DNA from: Anaerolineaceae bacterium
GTDB lineage: Bacteria > Chloroflexota > Anaerolineae > Aggregatilineales > Phototrophicaceae
NCBI GenBank assembly: GCA_007693385.1
Contig: REDR01000116.1
Location: forward strand, 1 to 48,846
Length of the DNA: 48,846 nucleotides
Direction: 5' to 3'
Below the pieces are notes generated by a model that was given only the letters and a program-made list of their open reading frames with translations, did no database searches and was not told where the DNA came from. Shown here piece after piece: positions 1 through 7,602 of the stretch. A program made the translations under genes and the position numbers. Position 1 is the first letter of the stretch. Each line of letters begins with the position of its first letter.

Positions 1-402
1 AGCATTAGCGCGATGACGGGCGAGGCCGGGCGGCACGCGGTCACGCAGAGCCAGACCGGGCGCGAGTAGCGCCGGATGCGTCTCGGTCAGGGCAAGTACC
101 GCGCCCCAGCCTTCTTCATCAATCAGCGTCAATATGTCTTCGATGTCTTCGCCTTCAAATTCTTCGGCGGTTTCCAATAACAGATAAACGCGAATGAGTG
201 TGCCAAAGCCGTATCCGGCGCAGTGTAGGTCGAGAACGTCCTCAGCTGAAACGTCGAAGCGATTGGCGATAGATTGCACGAGGGGGTGAGATAGCGGCGG
301 GCATTCATTGTCAGCGTCAACGTCTGGCGCGTCATCGGCGGCAACTACCGGCACCATCGCCAGCAGAAAAGCGGACATCAGAACTAAAAACCATTTCCTC
401 AT
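1..402 (-). CDS. Small secreted protein with CAGYGFG motif (3' end outside window)
   Basis: An open frame of 134 codons runs from an ATG at 402 to the window edge without a stop, so the C-terminus is missing. A GGAGG (CCTCC on the plus strand, 411-415) lies 8 nt upstream and fixes the start. Residues 1-22 form a signal peptide (Arg-Lys, hydrophobic core, Val-Ala-Ala). The mature part has two cysteines, the second in a CAGYGFG motif followed by a helical Leu-rich and acidic stretch. I recall similar Cys-x-Gly-(Tyr/His)-Gly-Phe-Gly segments in secreted proteins of Chloroflexota, but no function is known to me. It is the last gene before the left edge on this strand, about 160 nt after the gene ending at 562. 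Confidence 0.75.
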   Translation of the reverse strand, partial: MRKWFLVLMSAFLLAMVPVVAADDAPDVDADNECPPLSHPLVQSIANRFDVSAEDVLDLHCAGYGFGTLIRVYLLLETAEEFEGEDIEDILTLIDEEGWGAVLALTETHPALLAPGLALRDRVPPGLARHRANA

Positions 403-561
403 CAGGAATACCTCCGTAAAAATCAACACGATCAGAAAAGATCATAGAAAATCATGCCTCACCCGAATAGATGACGAACAGACGAAGCAAGGCATGATCC
501 GCACCTGATACAAGCTATAACGGGAGAAGCGGCGGAATGTCCCAAAAAAGTATATTTTTGG

Positions 562-2085
562 TCACGGGCGCGGCGTAGACGTGACGAAAAGTGGCGACGC
601 GGCGGCGGGCGCGGGGGCTTCTTCATCAATGGCGGCGTCCGCATCGAAGCGTACACGCCACACATGCCCGTAGATGAAATCAGCGACCACCAGCGAGCCA
701 TCCGGCGCGACGGCGACATCTACCGGACGAATCAAGCCGGTGATGAACGGTTCGGGCTGGTATTCGGCCAGCGCTGACGGGTCTGATGGGATGGCGGCCG
801 GGTCAATGCGTACCACGCGCTGGGAATCCGGCGTGTTGTGCCACAGCGCCACGAACAGATTATTGAACAGGTTCGACGGGAACTGTGTGCCGGTATAGGC
901 GGTCAGCCCACGCGGAAGCGTATAATCCGGCAGGCGCAACAGATCAGGCCGGAAGTCAAAGTCGCCACCGGATGGTATCGGGCAGGCAGAACAGCCGCGC
1001 CCTCTCCAATACGGCCAGCCATAATGCGCCCCTTCAACCACGCGCAACAGGCGATCACCCGGCCCGGCCAGCAAGCCGCTATCGGTGACGAACAGCCGCC
1101 CCAGCGAGTCGAACGTCAGGCCGTAGGGATGGCGCACGCCCCGCGCATACACGCTGATTTCGCCGGTGTGCGGCTGGATGCGTAAGATCGTCGCCTCCTG
1201 CGGGTGCAATTCGGCGTACTGCGCGATGCGCGGATTCGGCGGCTCGGCGCGGTCTGTCAGCGAGCTAACGCCGAGATACAAATAGCCGTCCGTCCCAAAC
1301 GCGATTCCGGCGGGCTGATTGTCGATCACGTCGAAGCAACACGGCAGATCGTCAATCACCGGCACGGTCGCGCCGTCCGATGTGACGCGCCATAGCCCGC
1401 CGCCGGATTCCAGCGTCACGCGGGCGCTGACGTACAGCACATCGGTGCCCGGCTGGAACGCGAGGCCGATGGGCGATACTAGCTCGGCGCTGATGCGCTC
1501 CGCGTTGCCGCCAGCGTCCAGCGCATACACCGCGCCGGTACGCGCTACCGGATCGGTGATGAGCGTGGCATACAGGCGACCATCAAGCCCGAAGGTGATC
1601 TGCTGAGGCTGGCCGGGTAGCTGGCCGAAGTGGTCGAGACGATAGCCAACCGGCACGCGAATCCGCGCCTCGAATCCGGCGATGTCGTCCGCGCACGGGA
1701 AATCGCCACAGCTCCAGCCTTCCGGCGTGGTGAAGTCGGCTGTCGGGTTGGCGTAAAATCCGGCATTGCCGGGCACGGCGGGAGTCGGCGTCCACAGTGG
1801 CGGCGTCGGCGTTGGCGTCAGCGTGGGAGTCGGGGTGATGGTTGGTGTGGGCGTCAGCGTATCCGTCGGCACGGGCGACGGCGTAAGCGTCGGCGTGGCG
1901 CTGGGGATGGACGGCAGGAACGTACTCAACGGGATGGACTGTACGCCGCTAGTCGGCGTCGGGCTGGCGAGTGGCGTGAGAGCTACCTGCGCCGAATCAA
2001 CCTCTGCCGCGCCTGAATGATGGACGGCGGTCACCGACGCCCACAGCACGAACAATCCCAGCGTGAATGCAATGAATAACCTCAA
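562..2085 (-). CDS. Secreted glucose/sorbosone dehydrogenase-like beta-propeller
   Basis: 507 residues. An N-terminal signal sequence (about 1-27) is followed by a Thr/Pro linker (about 35-105, TPTPT repeats) and then a six-bladed-propeller-like region resembling PQQ-dependent sugar (glucose/sorbosone, YliI/Asd-type) dehydrogenases. Family-like stretches are GVRHPYGLTFD, VTDSG and HYGWPYWRG near residues 315-365, and RPVDVAVAPDGSLVVADF near the end. A Cys-rich GCSACP loop lies within the catalytic-side region. The start is a TTG at 2085 behind a CGAGGT ribosome site; no ATG gives the signal peptide. It lies 33 nt after the glycosyltransferase and is probably co-transcribed with it. Substrate is unknown; it could also be a non-enzymatic propeller. 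Confidence 0.8.
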   Translation of the reverse strand: MRLFIAFTLGLFVLWASVTAVHHSGAAEVDSAQVALTPLASPTPTSGVQSIPLSTFLPSIPSATPTLTPSPVPTDTLTPTPTITPTPTLTPTPTPPLWTPTPAVPGNAGFYANPTADFTTPEGWSCGDFPCADDIAGFEARIRVPVGYRLDHFGQLPGQPQQITFGLDGRLYATLITDPVARTGAVYALDAGGNAERISAELVSPIGLAFQPGTDVLYVSARVTLESGGGLWRVTSDGATVPVIDDLPCCFDVIDNQPAGIAFGTDGYLYLGVSSLTDRAEPPNPRIAQYAELHPQEATILRIQPHTGEISVYARGVRHPYGLTFDSLGRLFVTDSGLLAGPGDRLLRVVEGAHYGWPYWRGRGCSACPIPSGGDFDFRPDLLRLPDYTLPRGLTAYTGTQFPSNLFNNLFVALWHNTPDSQRVVRIDPAAIPSDPSALAEYQPEPFITGLIRPVDVAVAPDGSLVVADFIYGHVWRVRFDADAAIDEEAPAPAAASPLFVTSTPRP

Positions 2086-2118
2086 AACAAGACCTCGAAA
2101 GCGACGATCACGCCGCGC

Positions 2119-2868
2119 TTAATCGCTGACGCGATAGCGCAATAACGCCCATAGCGCTTTGGGCGCGTCGTGCCATTTGATCTTCTTGCCTTCGTCCCAC
2201 TCGCGCCCGTTGTACGAGATCGGCACTTCGTAGATGCGGATGCCCTGCTTCAACACTTTGGCGGTGAATTCCGGCTCAAACTCAAAGCCACGCGCCCGAA
2301 TCCGCATCCCCTGCACCACATCGCGGCGGAACACTTTATAGCATGTCTCCATGTCGCTGAGGATGGCGTTATACAGGATGTTGGTGGTCAGCGTCAGGAT
2401 TTTATTGGCGACCATGTTCCAGAAGTTCATCGCCTTGCGCGGCCCGCCCAGAAAGCGCGAGCCGTACACCACCGGCGACACACCCTCCGCGATGGGGCGT
2501 AGCAGTACCGGATAATCACGCGGATCATATTCCAGATCGGCGTCCTGTATCAGAAAGACATCGCCCGTCGCCACGCCGAACGCGGTGACGAGCGCCGCAC
2601 CTTTGCCTTTATTGTGCTCATGATAGACGATGTGCAGGTCATCATTGCCGTTCTCCGACTGTAGCCGCGCCAGAATGTCGCGGGTGCCGTCCGTCGAGCC
2701 GTCATCCACGATGACGATTTCATCCGCCAGACCGACGGCGCGGACGCGCTCCAGCACGATCTCCAGAAATTGCACTTCGTTGTAACACGGAATAATCACA
2801 CTGAGCTTCAGGTCGAACCCGTCATCGGTGCGCGGGTCGTATTGCTTTGGAATGCGGTTATCAGCCAT
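2119..2868 (-). CDS. Family 2 glycosyltransferase, polyprenol-phosphate sugar transferase type
   Basis: 249 residues from the ATG at 2868; GAGG five bases upstream favours this over a TTG one codon earlier. It is a GT-A fold GT2 enzyme: LSVIIPCYNE near residue 22, VDDGSTDGT near 55, the DxD-type QDADLEYDP near 95, and VYGSRF near 117, as in DPM1-like dolichyl/undecaprenyl-phosphate mannosyl- or glucosyltransferases. There is no C-terminal membrane region, so it should be cytoplasmic and peripheral, making a lipid-linked sugar donor. It is the first gene of a two-gene unit with the secreted propeller protein. A perfect TATAAT lies about 40 nt upstream. Donor and acceptor cannot be read from the sequence. 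Confidence 0.88.
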   Translation of the reverse strand: MADNRIPKQYDPRTDDGFDLKLSVIIPCYNEVQFLEIVLERVRAVGLADEIVIVDDGSTDGTRDILARLQSENGNDDLHIVYHEHNKGKGAALVTAFGVATGDVFLIQDADLEYDPRDYPVLLRPIAEGVSPVVYGSRFLGGPRKAMNFWNMVANKILTLTTNILYNAILSDMETCYKVFRRDVVQGMRIRARGFEFEPEFTAKVLKQGIRIYEVPISYNGREWDEGKKIKWHDAPKALWALLRYRVSD

Positions 2869-2906
2869 CAATGCCTCATCGCTGGTTCGTCAAACTAACA
2901 GGCCGG

Positions 2907-2912
2907 ATTATA
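2907..2912 (-). promoter_or_regulatory. Candidate -10 box (TATAAT) for the glycosyltransferase operon
   Basis: On the minus strand a perfect TATAAT lies about 40 nt before the ATG at 2868. No good -35 hexamer is seen 16-18 nt upstream. It lies about 30 nt outside the 29-bp repeat that ends the neighbouring insertion, so it probably belongs to the original spacer behind the rumA-like gene. Confidence 0.4.
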
Positions 2913-2942
2913 GCACGATTCAGGGCGGAGAAAACCCCATCA

Positions 2943-2971
2943 ACGATCTAGCACCGCCACCGCGCTGACGT
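2943..2971. repeat. 29-bp direct repeat, outer copy (remnant of the rumA-like 3' end)
   Basis: Identical over 29 bp to 3604-3632. Read on the minus strand it encodes V-S-A-V-A-V-L-D-R followed at once by TGA, which is the natural C-terminus expected for the rumA-like gene. The other copy lies inside that gene. The two copies bracket mntA-hepT exactly. Confidence 0.93.
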
Positions 2972-2982
2972 TTGTTGCATGG

Positions 2983-3315
2983 TTACAACAAGTCTTCTAA
3001 CTGTTCAATCAGTTCAGGAATGCTATGAGTCGCCGTATCCCAAAGAACCTGCGGTTCAACCCGGAAATACACATGAAATAAGAAATTTCTCATGCCGATG
3101 ATATCCGCCCAACGGATGTGGGAGGTTTGCTCTCGAAACGCAACCGTTAACTTCGATGCCGCTTCGCCGATAATGCCGATGGAATAACACAGGGCACGTT
3201 CTAATATCAGGTTATTTTCGAGATCAGCGACGGTTCGCCCCTCAGTGAACGCCACCACATCACGCGCATAATCTAGCATGTGCATCAGGCGAGTTTTATC
3301 ATCCGGCTTGCTCAT
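2983..3315 (-). CDS. hepT: HepT-like HEPN toxin (DUF86)
   Basis: 110 residues, all-helical HEPN fold. The RNase motif R-x4-H-x-Y is present as RNFLFHVYF near residue 76, with the Tyr that the partner AMPylates in the characterised HepT-MntA systems. The ATG at 3315 has AGGTG just upstream, inside mntA, and overlaps it by 17 nt, so translation is coupled. The stop is only 11 nt from the outer 29-bp repeat. It probably acts as an RNase whose activity is blocked by MntA. The module looks more A/T-rich than its neighbours, consistent with acquisition. The family call is firm; activity is inferred. Confidence 0.9.
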   Translation of the reverse strand: MSKPDDKTRLMHMLDYARDVVAFTEGRTVADLENNLILERALCYSIGIIGEAASKLTVAFREQTSHIRWADIIGMRNFLFHVYFRVEPQVLWDTATHSIPELIEQLEDLL

Positions 3316-3592
3316 AGATCACCTGTGCCGAGTTCAGAACTTCATCGCGCATGTAACGCAAAGAACGAGGCGTCCCTAAGTCAACCCGTCGCTGAAAAAC
3401 GATGCTCAATTCACGTTGAAGGGCGGCCATGTCCAGTAAGGTAACGTTCGCAGTCGGCTGATATTCAACCAGCAGATCAATGTCACTGTTCTGGTTGAAG
3501 TCATCACGCAAGGCCGAGCCGAACAACATCAAGCGACGCACAGCGTACTTGTCGCAAAGCACTTTTATGTCTTGGAACGGTATCTCTATCAT
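3299..3592 (-). CDS. mntA: MntA-like minimal nucleotidyltransferase antitoxin
   Basis: 97 residues. The nucleotidyltransferase signature G-S-x10-D-x-D is seen as LFGSALRDD ... SDIDLLVE near residues 24-42. Members of this family AMPylate the HEPN toxin HepT on its active-site tyrosine. The start is the ATG at 3592, in a TGATG overlap with the stop of the rumA-like gene. A GGGAG at 3598-3602 (minus strand), outside the 29-bp repeat, provides the ribosome site. The pair mntA-hepT therefore sits at the end of the receiver/rumA-like operon and would be read from its promoter. Confidence 0.9.
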   Translation of the reverse strand: MIEIPFQDIKVLCDKYAVRRLMLFGSALRDDFNQNSDIDLLVEYQPTANVTLLDMAALQRELSIVFQRRVDLGTPRSLRYMRDEVLNSAQVIYEQAG

Positions 3593-4827
3593 CACGCGCT
3601 CCCACGATCTAGCACCGCCACCGCGCTGACGTGGTGCGTCTGCGGTTCAAGGTCAAACGGGTAGACCGCGCCCAGCGTGTACCCCTGCTTGACCAGCCGC
3701 CCCAGATCACGCGCCAGTAACGCCGGATCATCGCCGATGACCACCAGACGCGGGATGCCGGACTCGGCCAGCGCATCGACCAGCGCCACATCCAGACCGC
3801 CCGCAGGCGTATCAATCACCGCCGTTTGATACGTGGTCTGCGCGTCGTCGAGTACGTCCAGCACGTCCAGCGCGTCGCCTTCGATGATGTCCACATGGTC
3901 ATATTCGGCCAGATTATGCTCGGCATCGGTGGCGGCGGGCGGATACGCGGTGACCAGCGTCAGCACCGGCACACGCGGCGCGATGAACAGGCCAAACAGC
4001 CCGACTCCGGCGTACAAATCCAGCGCCGCGCCATCTTCGGGCACCTGCGCCGCCACGCACTCGGCCAGCGCACCGAGCGCGGCGACATTCGGGCGTAGCG
4101 GACTGCCCGCCGTGACACGCACCGCCCGCCCGTTGATCTGGTAGCGGCTGTGTGTATCGCCGATCAAGTTCACCGGCTCATCATCCGGCAATAGCAGATT
4201 GACGCTGGTCTTGAGATCGCTAGAAAGCTCCGGCGCGTCGTCCTCATCGACCAGATGCAACATCAGCATGTGATCGCCATCCGTGCCGATCTGTAGCGTG
4301 ATCGTGTGGATCGCCTCCGCTTCAAGGTCGGCACGCGCCAGCAGATCGACCAGATCAGGGTGCAGGATATGGCATACGTCGAGCGTGTGCGGATGATGAC
4401 CGGCCACCGCCCACCCCGTCGCGGTGCGCTGGAATGTCATGTGATGGCGATAGCCCCATTCCGTCGGGCTGGGGATGATGTCGCGCACGTCGGCGTCGTC
4501 GAAGCCGCCCACCCGCGCCAGTTGATCGGCCAGTACATCCTGCTTGATGAGCGCCTGCGCGGAATAGGCGATGTGTTGCCACTGACAGCCGTCACAGCGT
4601 CCGGGCCCGAAGTGTGGGCAGGCCGGAAACACGCGATCCGCGCTGGCTTCGACCAGTTGCACGCCCTCCGCGAACAGCACGCGCCCTTTATCCTGCACAA
4701 CGCGGGCGATAATCGTCTCGCCCGGGATCGTGTACGGTACGAACACCGTCTTTTTATCGTGGCGACCTAAGGCGCGGCCACCACTCGCCATCGTTGATAC
4801 GGTCAATTCAAAAGTTTCGTCGGTCAT
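3592..4827 (-). CDS. RumA/TrmA-like 23S rRNA uracil-5-methyltransferase, catalytic motifs degenerate
   Basis: 411 residues with the RumA order: TRAM-like beta-barrel (about 1-60), four Fe-S-type cysteines (C70, C78, C81, C152), and a Rossmann methyltransferase domain with an intact SAM loop ALDLYAGVGLFG (268-279). Two signature sites are changed. The usual DPPR is DTPA (339-342), and the usual S-C-N-P carrying the catalytic cysteine is G-D-D-P (365-368), with Asp at the nucleophile position. The following LARDLGRLV and PQTHHV stretches align normally, so this is not a frameshift. By the family mechanism it should not methylate uracil, though it may bind RNA and SAM. The last residues GSA derive from the toxin-antitoxin insertion. 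It starts 2 nt after the receiver gene. Confidence 0.82.
   Translation of the reverse strand: MTDETFELTVSTMASGGRALGRHDKKTVFVPYTIPGETIIARVVQDKGRVLFAEGVQLVEASADRVFPACPHFGPGRCDGCQWQHIAYSAQALIKQDVLADQLARVGGFDDADVRDIIPSPTEWGYRHHMTFQRTATGWAVAGHHPHTLDVCHILHPDLVDLLARADLEAEAIHTITLQIGTDGDHMLMLHLVDEDDAPELSSDLKTSVNLLLPDDEPVNLIGDTHSRYQINGRAVRVTAGSPLRPNVAALGALAECVAAQVPEDGAALDLYAGVGLFGLFIAPRVPVLTLVTAYPPAATDAEHNLAEYDHVDIIEGDALDVLDVLDDAQTTYQTAVIDTPAGGLDVALVDALAESGIPRLVVIGDDPALLARDLGRLVKQGYTLGAVYPFDLEPQTHHVSAVAVLDRGSA
3604..3632. repeat. 29-bp direct repeat, inner copy (within the rumA-like gene)
   Basis: Perfect match to 2943-2971. In the rumA-like frame it encodes the last normal residues (V-S-A-V-A-V-L-D-R). 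Beyond it the frame runs for three inserted codons to a new stop. The segment between the copies (2972-3603, 632 bp) holds only mntA, hepT and about 11 nt on either side. Confidence 0.93.
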
Positions 4828-4829
4828 CC

Positions 4830-5186
4830 CTATCCCATCACCAATTCTATCAACTGGCTACCCGACATCGGCTTGATGTAAAAGCTGATGCCCGCAGATT
4901 CGATCTCTTCACGTAATTCTTCGCGCCCGGAAACCACGATGACGTGACTGCCATTCGCGCGAAAATCGCGCCACAGCGCCAGCAACGCCGACCATTGCTC
5001 ACGGTCAGAGCCGACGACATGCACGATCACATCGGAGATTATCACATCAAATGATTCTTTTTGATATAGTGCGCTGGCCTCGTCCATCGTCTCGACGACG
5101 GCGACATCGCACCCGGCCAGATGCAACAGATCGGCATAAACCGCCCTGATCGATGGATTATCCTCTATGACCATTACCCGCTTCAT
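4830..5186 (-). CDS. Stand-alone response-regulator receiver domain
   Basis: 118 residues, a CheY-like fold and nothing more. The acidic pocket is E8/D9, the phospho-acceptor is D52 in IISDVIV, the switch residue is S86 in VVSGRE and the conserved lysine is K105 in YIKP. The alpha-3/beta-4 region carries a somewhat long loop (residues 56-80). The ATG at 5186 has GGAGGGG four to five bases upstream. It is the first gene of an operon with the rumA-like gene and mntA-hepT. No kinase is adjacent. It could pass phosphate to a partner or gate a protein by binding. Confidence 0.87.
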   Translation of the reverse strand: MKRVMVIEDNPSIRAVYADLLHLAGCDVAVVETMDEASALYQKESFDVIISDVIVHVVGSDREQWSALLALWRDFRANGSHVIVVSGREELREEIESAGISFYIKPMSGSQLIELVMG

Positions 5187-5229
5187 GAATCCCCTCCGTT
5201 ACAAAATTGTGTCGTCAAACGTGTGTGCT

Positions 5230-5258
5230 TTGTGTATAGTCGTGATTTGTCTATTATA
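5230..5258. promoter_or_regulatory. Overlapping divergent promoter elements
   Basis: On the plus strand TTGTGT (5230-5235), a 16-nt spacer and TATTAT (5252-5257) precede the SH3b gene at 5372. On the minus strand a perfect TATAAT (5258-5253) precedes the receiver gene at 5186. The two -10 boxes overlap, so the two directions may compete. Confidence 0.4.
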
Positions 5259-5371
5259 ACGCGATATGAACAATCGTGCGTTGATGCGCGGGCGGGATAC
5301 ACGCCGCGCAAAAGGCGCATTTGTGTTATGCTACTAGGCAATCTAATCAGGCCAGATTCGGAGATGTCGCC

Positions 5372-6532
5372 ATGCGAATTCATGCACATATCGGGGTTAT
5401 CGTCGGGCTATTCGCCTTCGCGGTATTGATGGGCGTCAGCCTGTCGCTATCACCGCCGGAGCGCGATCAAGCGCCCTTACCGCTCACCGCGCTGGTCACG
5501 GTGACGCCCGCCGGAATCCCGACGACTAATCTGGTCACGGTGACGCCGTTCGGCTTCGCCGGTGAAGATGGCGACGCGCCCGTGCCCGGCGCCGGACTGG
5601 TCACGGTGACGCCCATCGGCGGCGACCCGGACGCGCTGGCGACGCAGTTCTTCGGCATCGCGTCTACTGAATTCCCGTTTCCGACATCGTTCGCGCCCGG
5701 CTGTGAGCAGAGCTTCCCGCTAGAGGCGGGGGCGGGCGTCACCATTCGCGGCGGCGTGGCGGTGCGTTATTCGCCTTCGGTGTCCGCGCCGCTTCTAGTC
5801 ACGTTGACGCAAAATCATGATTTCGTGGTGATTGATGGGCCGGTTTGCGCCGACGATTACATCTGGTGGGGGGTGCGCTCCGCGCAATATACCGGCTGGG
5901 TGGCGGAGCGCAACGTCAATATCACGTTCGTGCGCGACTTCGATCTGCCGCGCCCGACGGTGTGCGCGGCTCCGCTACCGTTGAGCATCGGCCAGACCAT
6001 CGAGACGACGGCCAATGTCCGCGTGCGGCAAGCGCCATCGTTAAGCGGGCGCGTGCTGACTGTCGCGCTGACCGGCACGCCGGTGACCATCCTCAGTGAC
6101 GTGCAATGTCAGGACGGCGTGAACTGGCGGCGCGTATCGGCGACGGTGGCCGGATTCACGTATGAGGGCTGGTTGGCCGAAGGGCAGACCGACCGTAGCC
6201 CGACCATCTTCTTAGACGCGATAGACGACGCGGCTGTGTGTTATCCGTCGCTGGGCTTCTCCGTCGGGGAGTTCGTGCGCGTTTACTATCGCAGTGGCCC
6301 GCCGAAATATCTGCGCGAAGCGCCCGGCTTCGATGCGCCGACGTTGTACTCGCTGGTATCCGGCATCCCGCTAGAAGTCACCGGCGCGTCGGTGTGCGTG
6401 GACGCGATGAACTGGTGGCCGGTGCGCGTGCTGGGTAGCCTGCCGGTTAGCGGCTGGATCGCCGAAGGCGGACGCCCGATACCGTTCGTGCGTCCGGCGG
6501 ATGAGCCACCGCTACCATTTTTAGGTCGCTAA
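5372..6532 (+). CDS. Membrane-anchored or secreted protein with three SH3b-like domains
   Basis: 386 residues from the ATG at 5372, with GGAG 8 nt upstream; an earlier in-frame ATG would add 17 residues ahead of the signal. An uncleaved or cleaved signal segment (about 7-27) is followed by three near-identical LVTVTP motifs in a Pro/Gly-rich linker (about residues 40-90). Three bacterial SH3 (SH3b) modules follow, roughly 108-185, 193-280 and 285-375. Each has the NVRxxPS-type first strand, a Cys-x3-WW or NWxxV strand and a closing GWxAE. Such modules usually bind cell-wall peptides. It is monocistronic by position and followed by a palindromic element. Confidence 0.82.
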   Translation: MRIHAHIGVIVGLFAFAVLMGVSLSLSPPERDQAPLPLTALVTVTPAGIPTTNLVTVTPFGFAGEDGDAPVPGAGLVTVTPIGGDPDALATQFFGIASTEFPFPTSFAPGCEQSFPLEAGAGVTIRGGVAVRYSPSVSAPLLVTLTQNHDFVVIDGPVCADDYIWWGVRSAQYTGWVAERNVNITFVRDFDLPRPTVCAAPLPLSIGQTIETTANVRVRQAPSLSGRVLTVALTGTPVTILSDVQCQDGVNWRRVSATVAGFTYEGWLAEGQTDRSPTIFLDAIDDAAVCYPSLGFSVGEFVRVYYRSGPPKYLREAPGFDAPTLYSLVSGIPLEVTGASVCVDAMNWWPVRVLGSLPVSGWIAEGGRPIPFVRPADEPPLPFLGR

Positions 6533-6547
6533 CGTCACAGAATCAAG

Positions 6548-6666
6548 CCCTCACCCTAAATCCCTCTCCCAAACGCCGCTTCGCAACTGGGAGAGGGACT
6601 TCAAAGCATGGTTTTCTCCCCTTCTCCCAGCGCAGTGTTTGGGAGAAGGGGCCGGGGGATGAGGGC
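6548..6666. repeat. Compound palindromic intergenic element
   Basis: Two GC-rich hairpins lie within an outer inverted repeat. Outer arms are GCCCTCA (6548-6554) and TGAGGGC (6660-6666). The first hairpin is CCCTCTCCC / GGGAGAGGG (6562-6570 / 6589-6597). The second is CCCCTTCTCCC / GGGAGAAGGGG (6618-6628 / 6641-6651). It resembles the CCCTCACCC...GGGAGAGGG intergenic repeats that occur in many bacterial genomes. It has no coding capacity and lies between two plus-strand genes. Confidence 0.75.
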
Positions 6667-6740
6667 AAAAGGCGGCAAAATCAATTGACCAACAGTATCA
6701 GTCACATGGTAGATAGCGCACAGAAAGGCACAGCCAACAC

Positions 6741-7295
6741 ATGAAGCACAGCCACCCCAAACCGTTGATTGACCTGCTATCGCAGACCGCCGCCGTCGTC
6801 GGGGTCGGCGCGATTGCCCTATGCGTTCCGGCGCTGGTCGGGATCGTGTTGCGCGGTGCGCCGCATGGCTTCCTGTTGATAATTCCGGTGCTGTGTGCGC
6901 TGGGGTTGCCATTGCTGATGCAGATCGTACTCGCGCCTGCCGTCACGCCCACCGACGACGGCCTGCACATTCAGCCGCGCTTCTGGCCGGATCGCTTCGT
7001 GCGCTGGGACGATGTGCGGGCAGTACGGCTATTTCCGCTTTTGCCGGCGGAGGATGCCGAAGTGGTGCGGCGGGCGGCGGTGGGCAGACGGCATTATCAG
7101 GCGGCACAGGGTATCATGCTGGTGATCGGCGGGCTGGGCTGGCCGTATCGTATCGCGGGGGTGTTCGCTGGTGCGGGCGGTCAGCCGGTCATCGCGTTGA
7201 CCAACCGCGCCCACACCGACTATGACCGGCTGGTGCAAGCCATACTCGACCACACCAGCGCGGAGAAACACGACCTAACCGCAGAGGCTGATTAG
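6741..7295 (+). CDS. Membrane protein with PH-like domain
   Basis: 184 residues. Two hydrophobic helices (about 15-37 and 43-67) are followed by a soluble part. It starts V-T-P-T-D-D-G-L-H-I and continues through a Trp-Asp-Asp-Val strand, as in bacterial PH (bPH2-like) membrane proteins that begin with a rule such as 'what the protein looks like at the membrane surface'. It ends with a helix (YDRLVQAIL). The ATG at 6741 has only a weak AAGG about 12 nt upstream. Function is unknown. It precedes hicBA by 37 nt but is probably unrelated to it. Confidence 0.65.
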   Translation: MKHSHPKPLIDLLSQTAAVVGVGAIALCVPALVGIVLRGAPHGFLLIIPVLCALGLPLLMQIVLAPAVTPTDDGLHIQPRFWPDRFVRWDDVRAVRLFPLLPAEDAEVVRRAAVGRRHYQAAQGIMLVIGGLGWPYRIAGVFAGAGGQPVIALTNRAHTDYDRLVQAILDHTSAEKHDLTAEAD

Positions 7296-7332
7296 ATTAC
7301 AGGGTGGGAATGCTGAGTGAGGAGTCGAACTG

Positions 7333-7602
7333 ATGAACCAACCAAACGATACATTGCATGTGACCGTCGAATACTATGATGGTCAGGAAGAGGGCGATGT
7401 GGGCTATCCGTATTACGTCGCCTCTTGTAACCAGATTGGCGCGGTGACGGATGGCCGCACGCTGGACGAACTGCTCAAAAATCTACGTGAGGTCATTGAA
7501 CTGGCGTTTGAGGATGAAGACACCATAGCGGTTTACAACGTCGTGCCGAACCCGCGTATCAGCATCACTATGGAGTTGCCGGATTATGCCCAGATTGCGT
7601 AG
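7333..7602 (+). CDS. hicB: HicB-family antitoxin
   Basis: 89 residues with the partial RNase H-like HicB fold: Y-Y-D-G-Q ... YYVASCNQIGAVTDGRTLDELLKNLREVIEL, which matches the family pattern of an exposed beta sheet followed by the T-x-x-E-x-x-x-N helix. There is no obvious C-terminal DNA-binding domain (it ends PNPRISITMELP), so autoregulation may be weak or use the complex. GAGGAG lies 8 nt before the ATG at 7333. It overlaps hicA by 17 nt. The order is antitoxin first, the reverse of the classical hicAB. Confidence 0.88.
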   Translation: MNQPNDTLHVTVEYYDGQEEGDVGYPYYVASCNQIGAVTDGRTLDELLKNLREVIELAFEDEDTIAVYNVVPNPRISITMELPDYAQIA

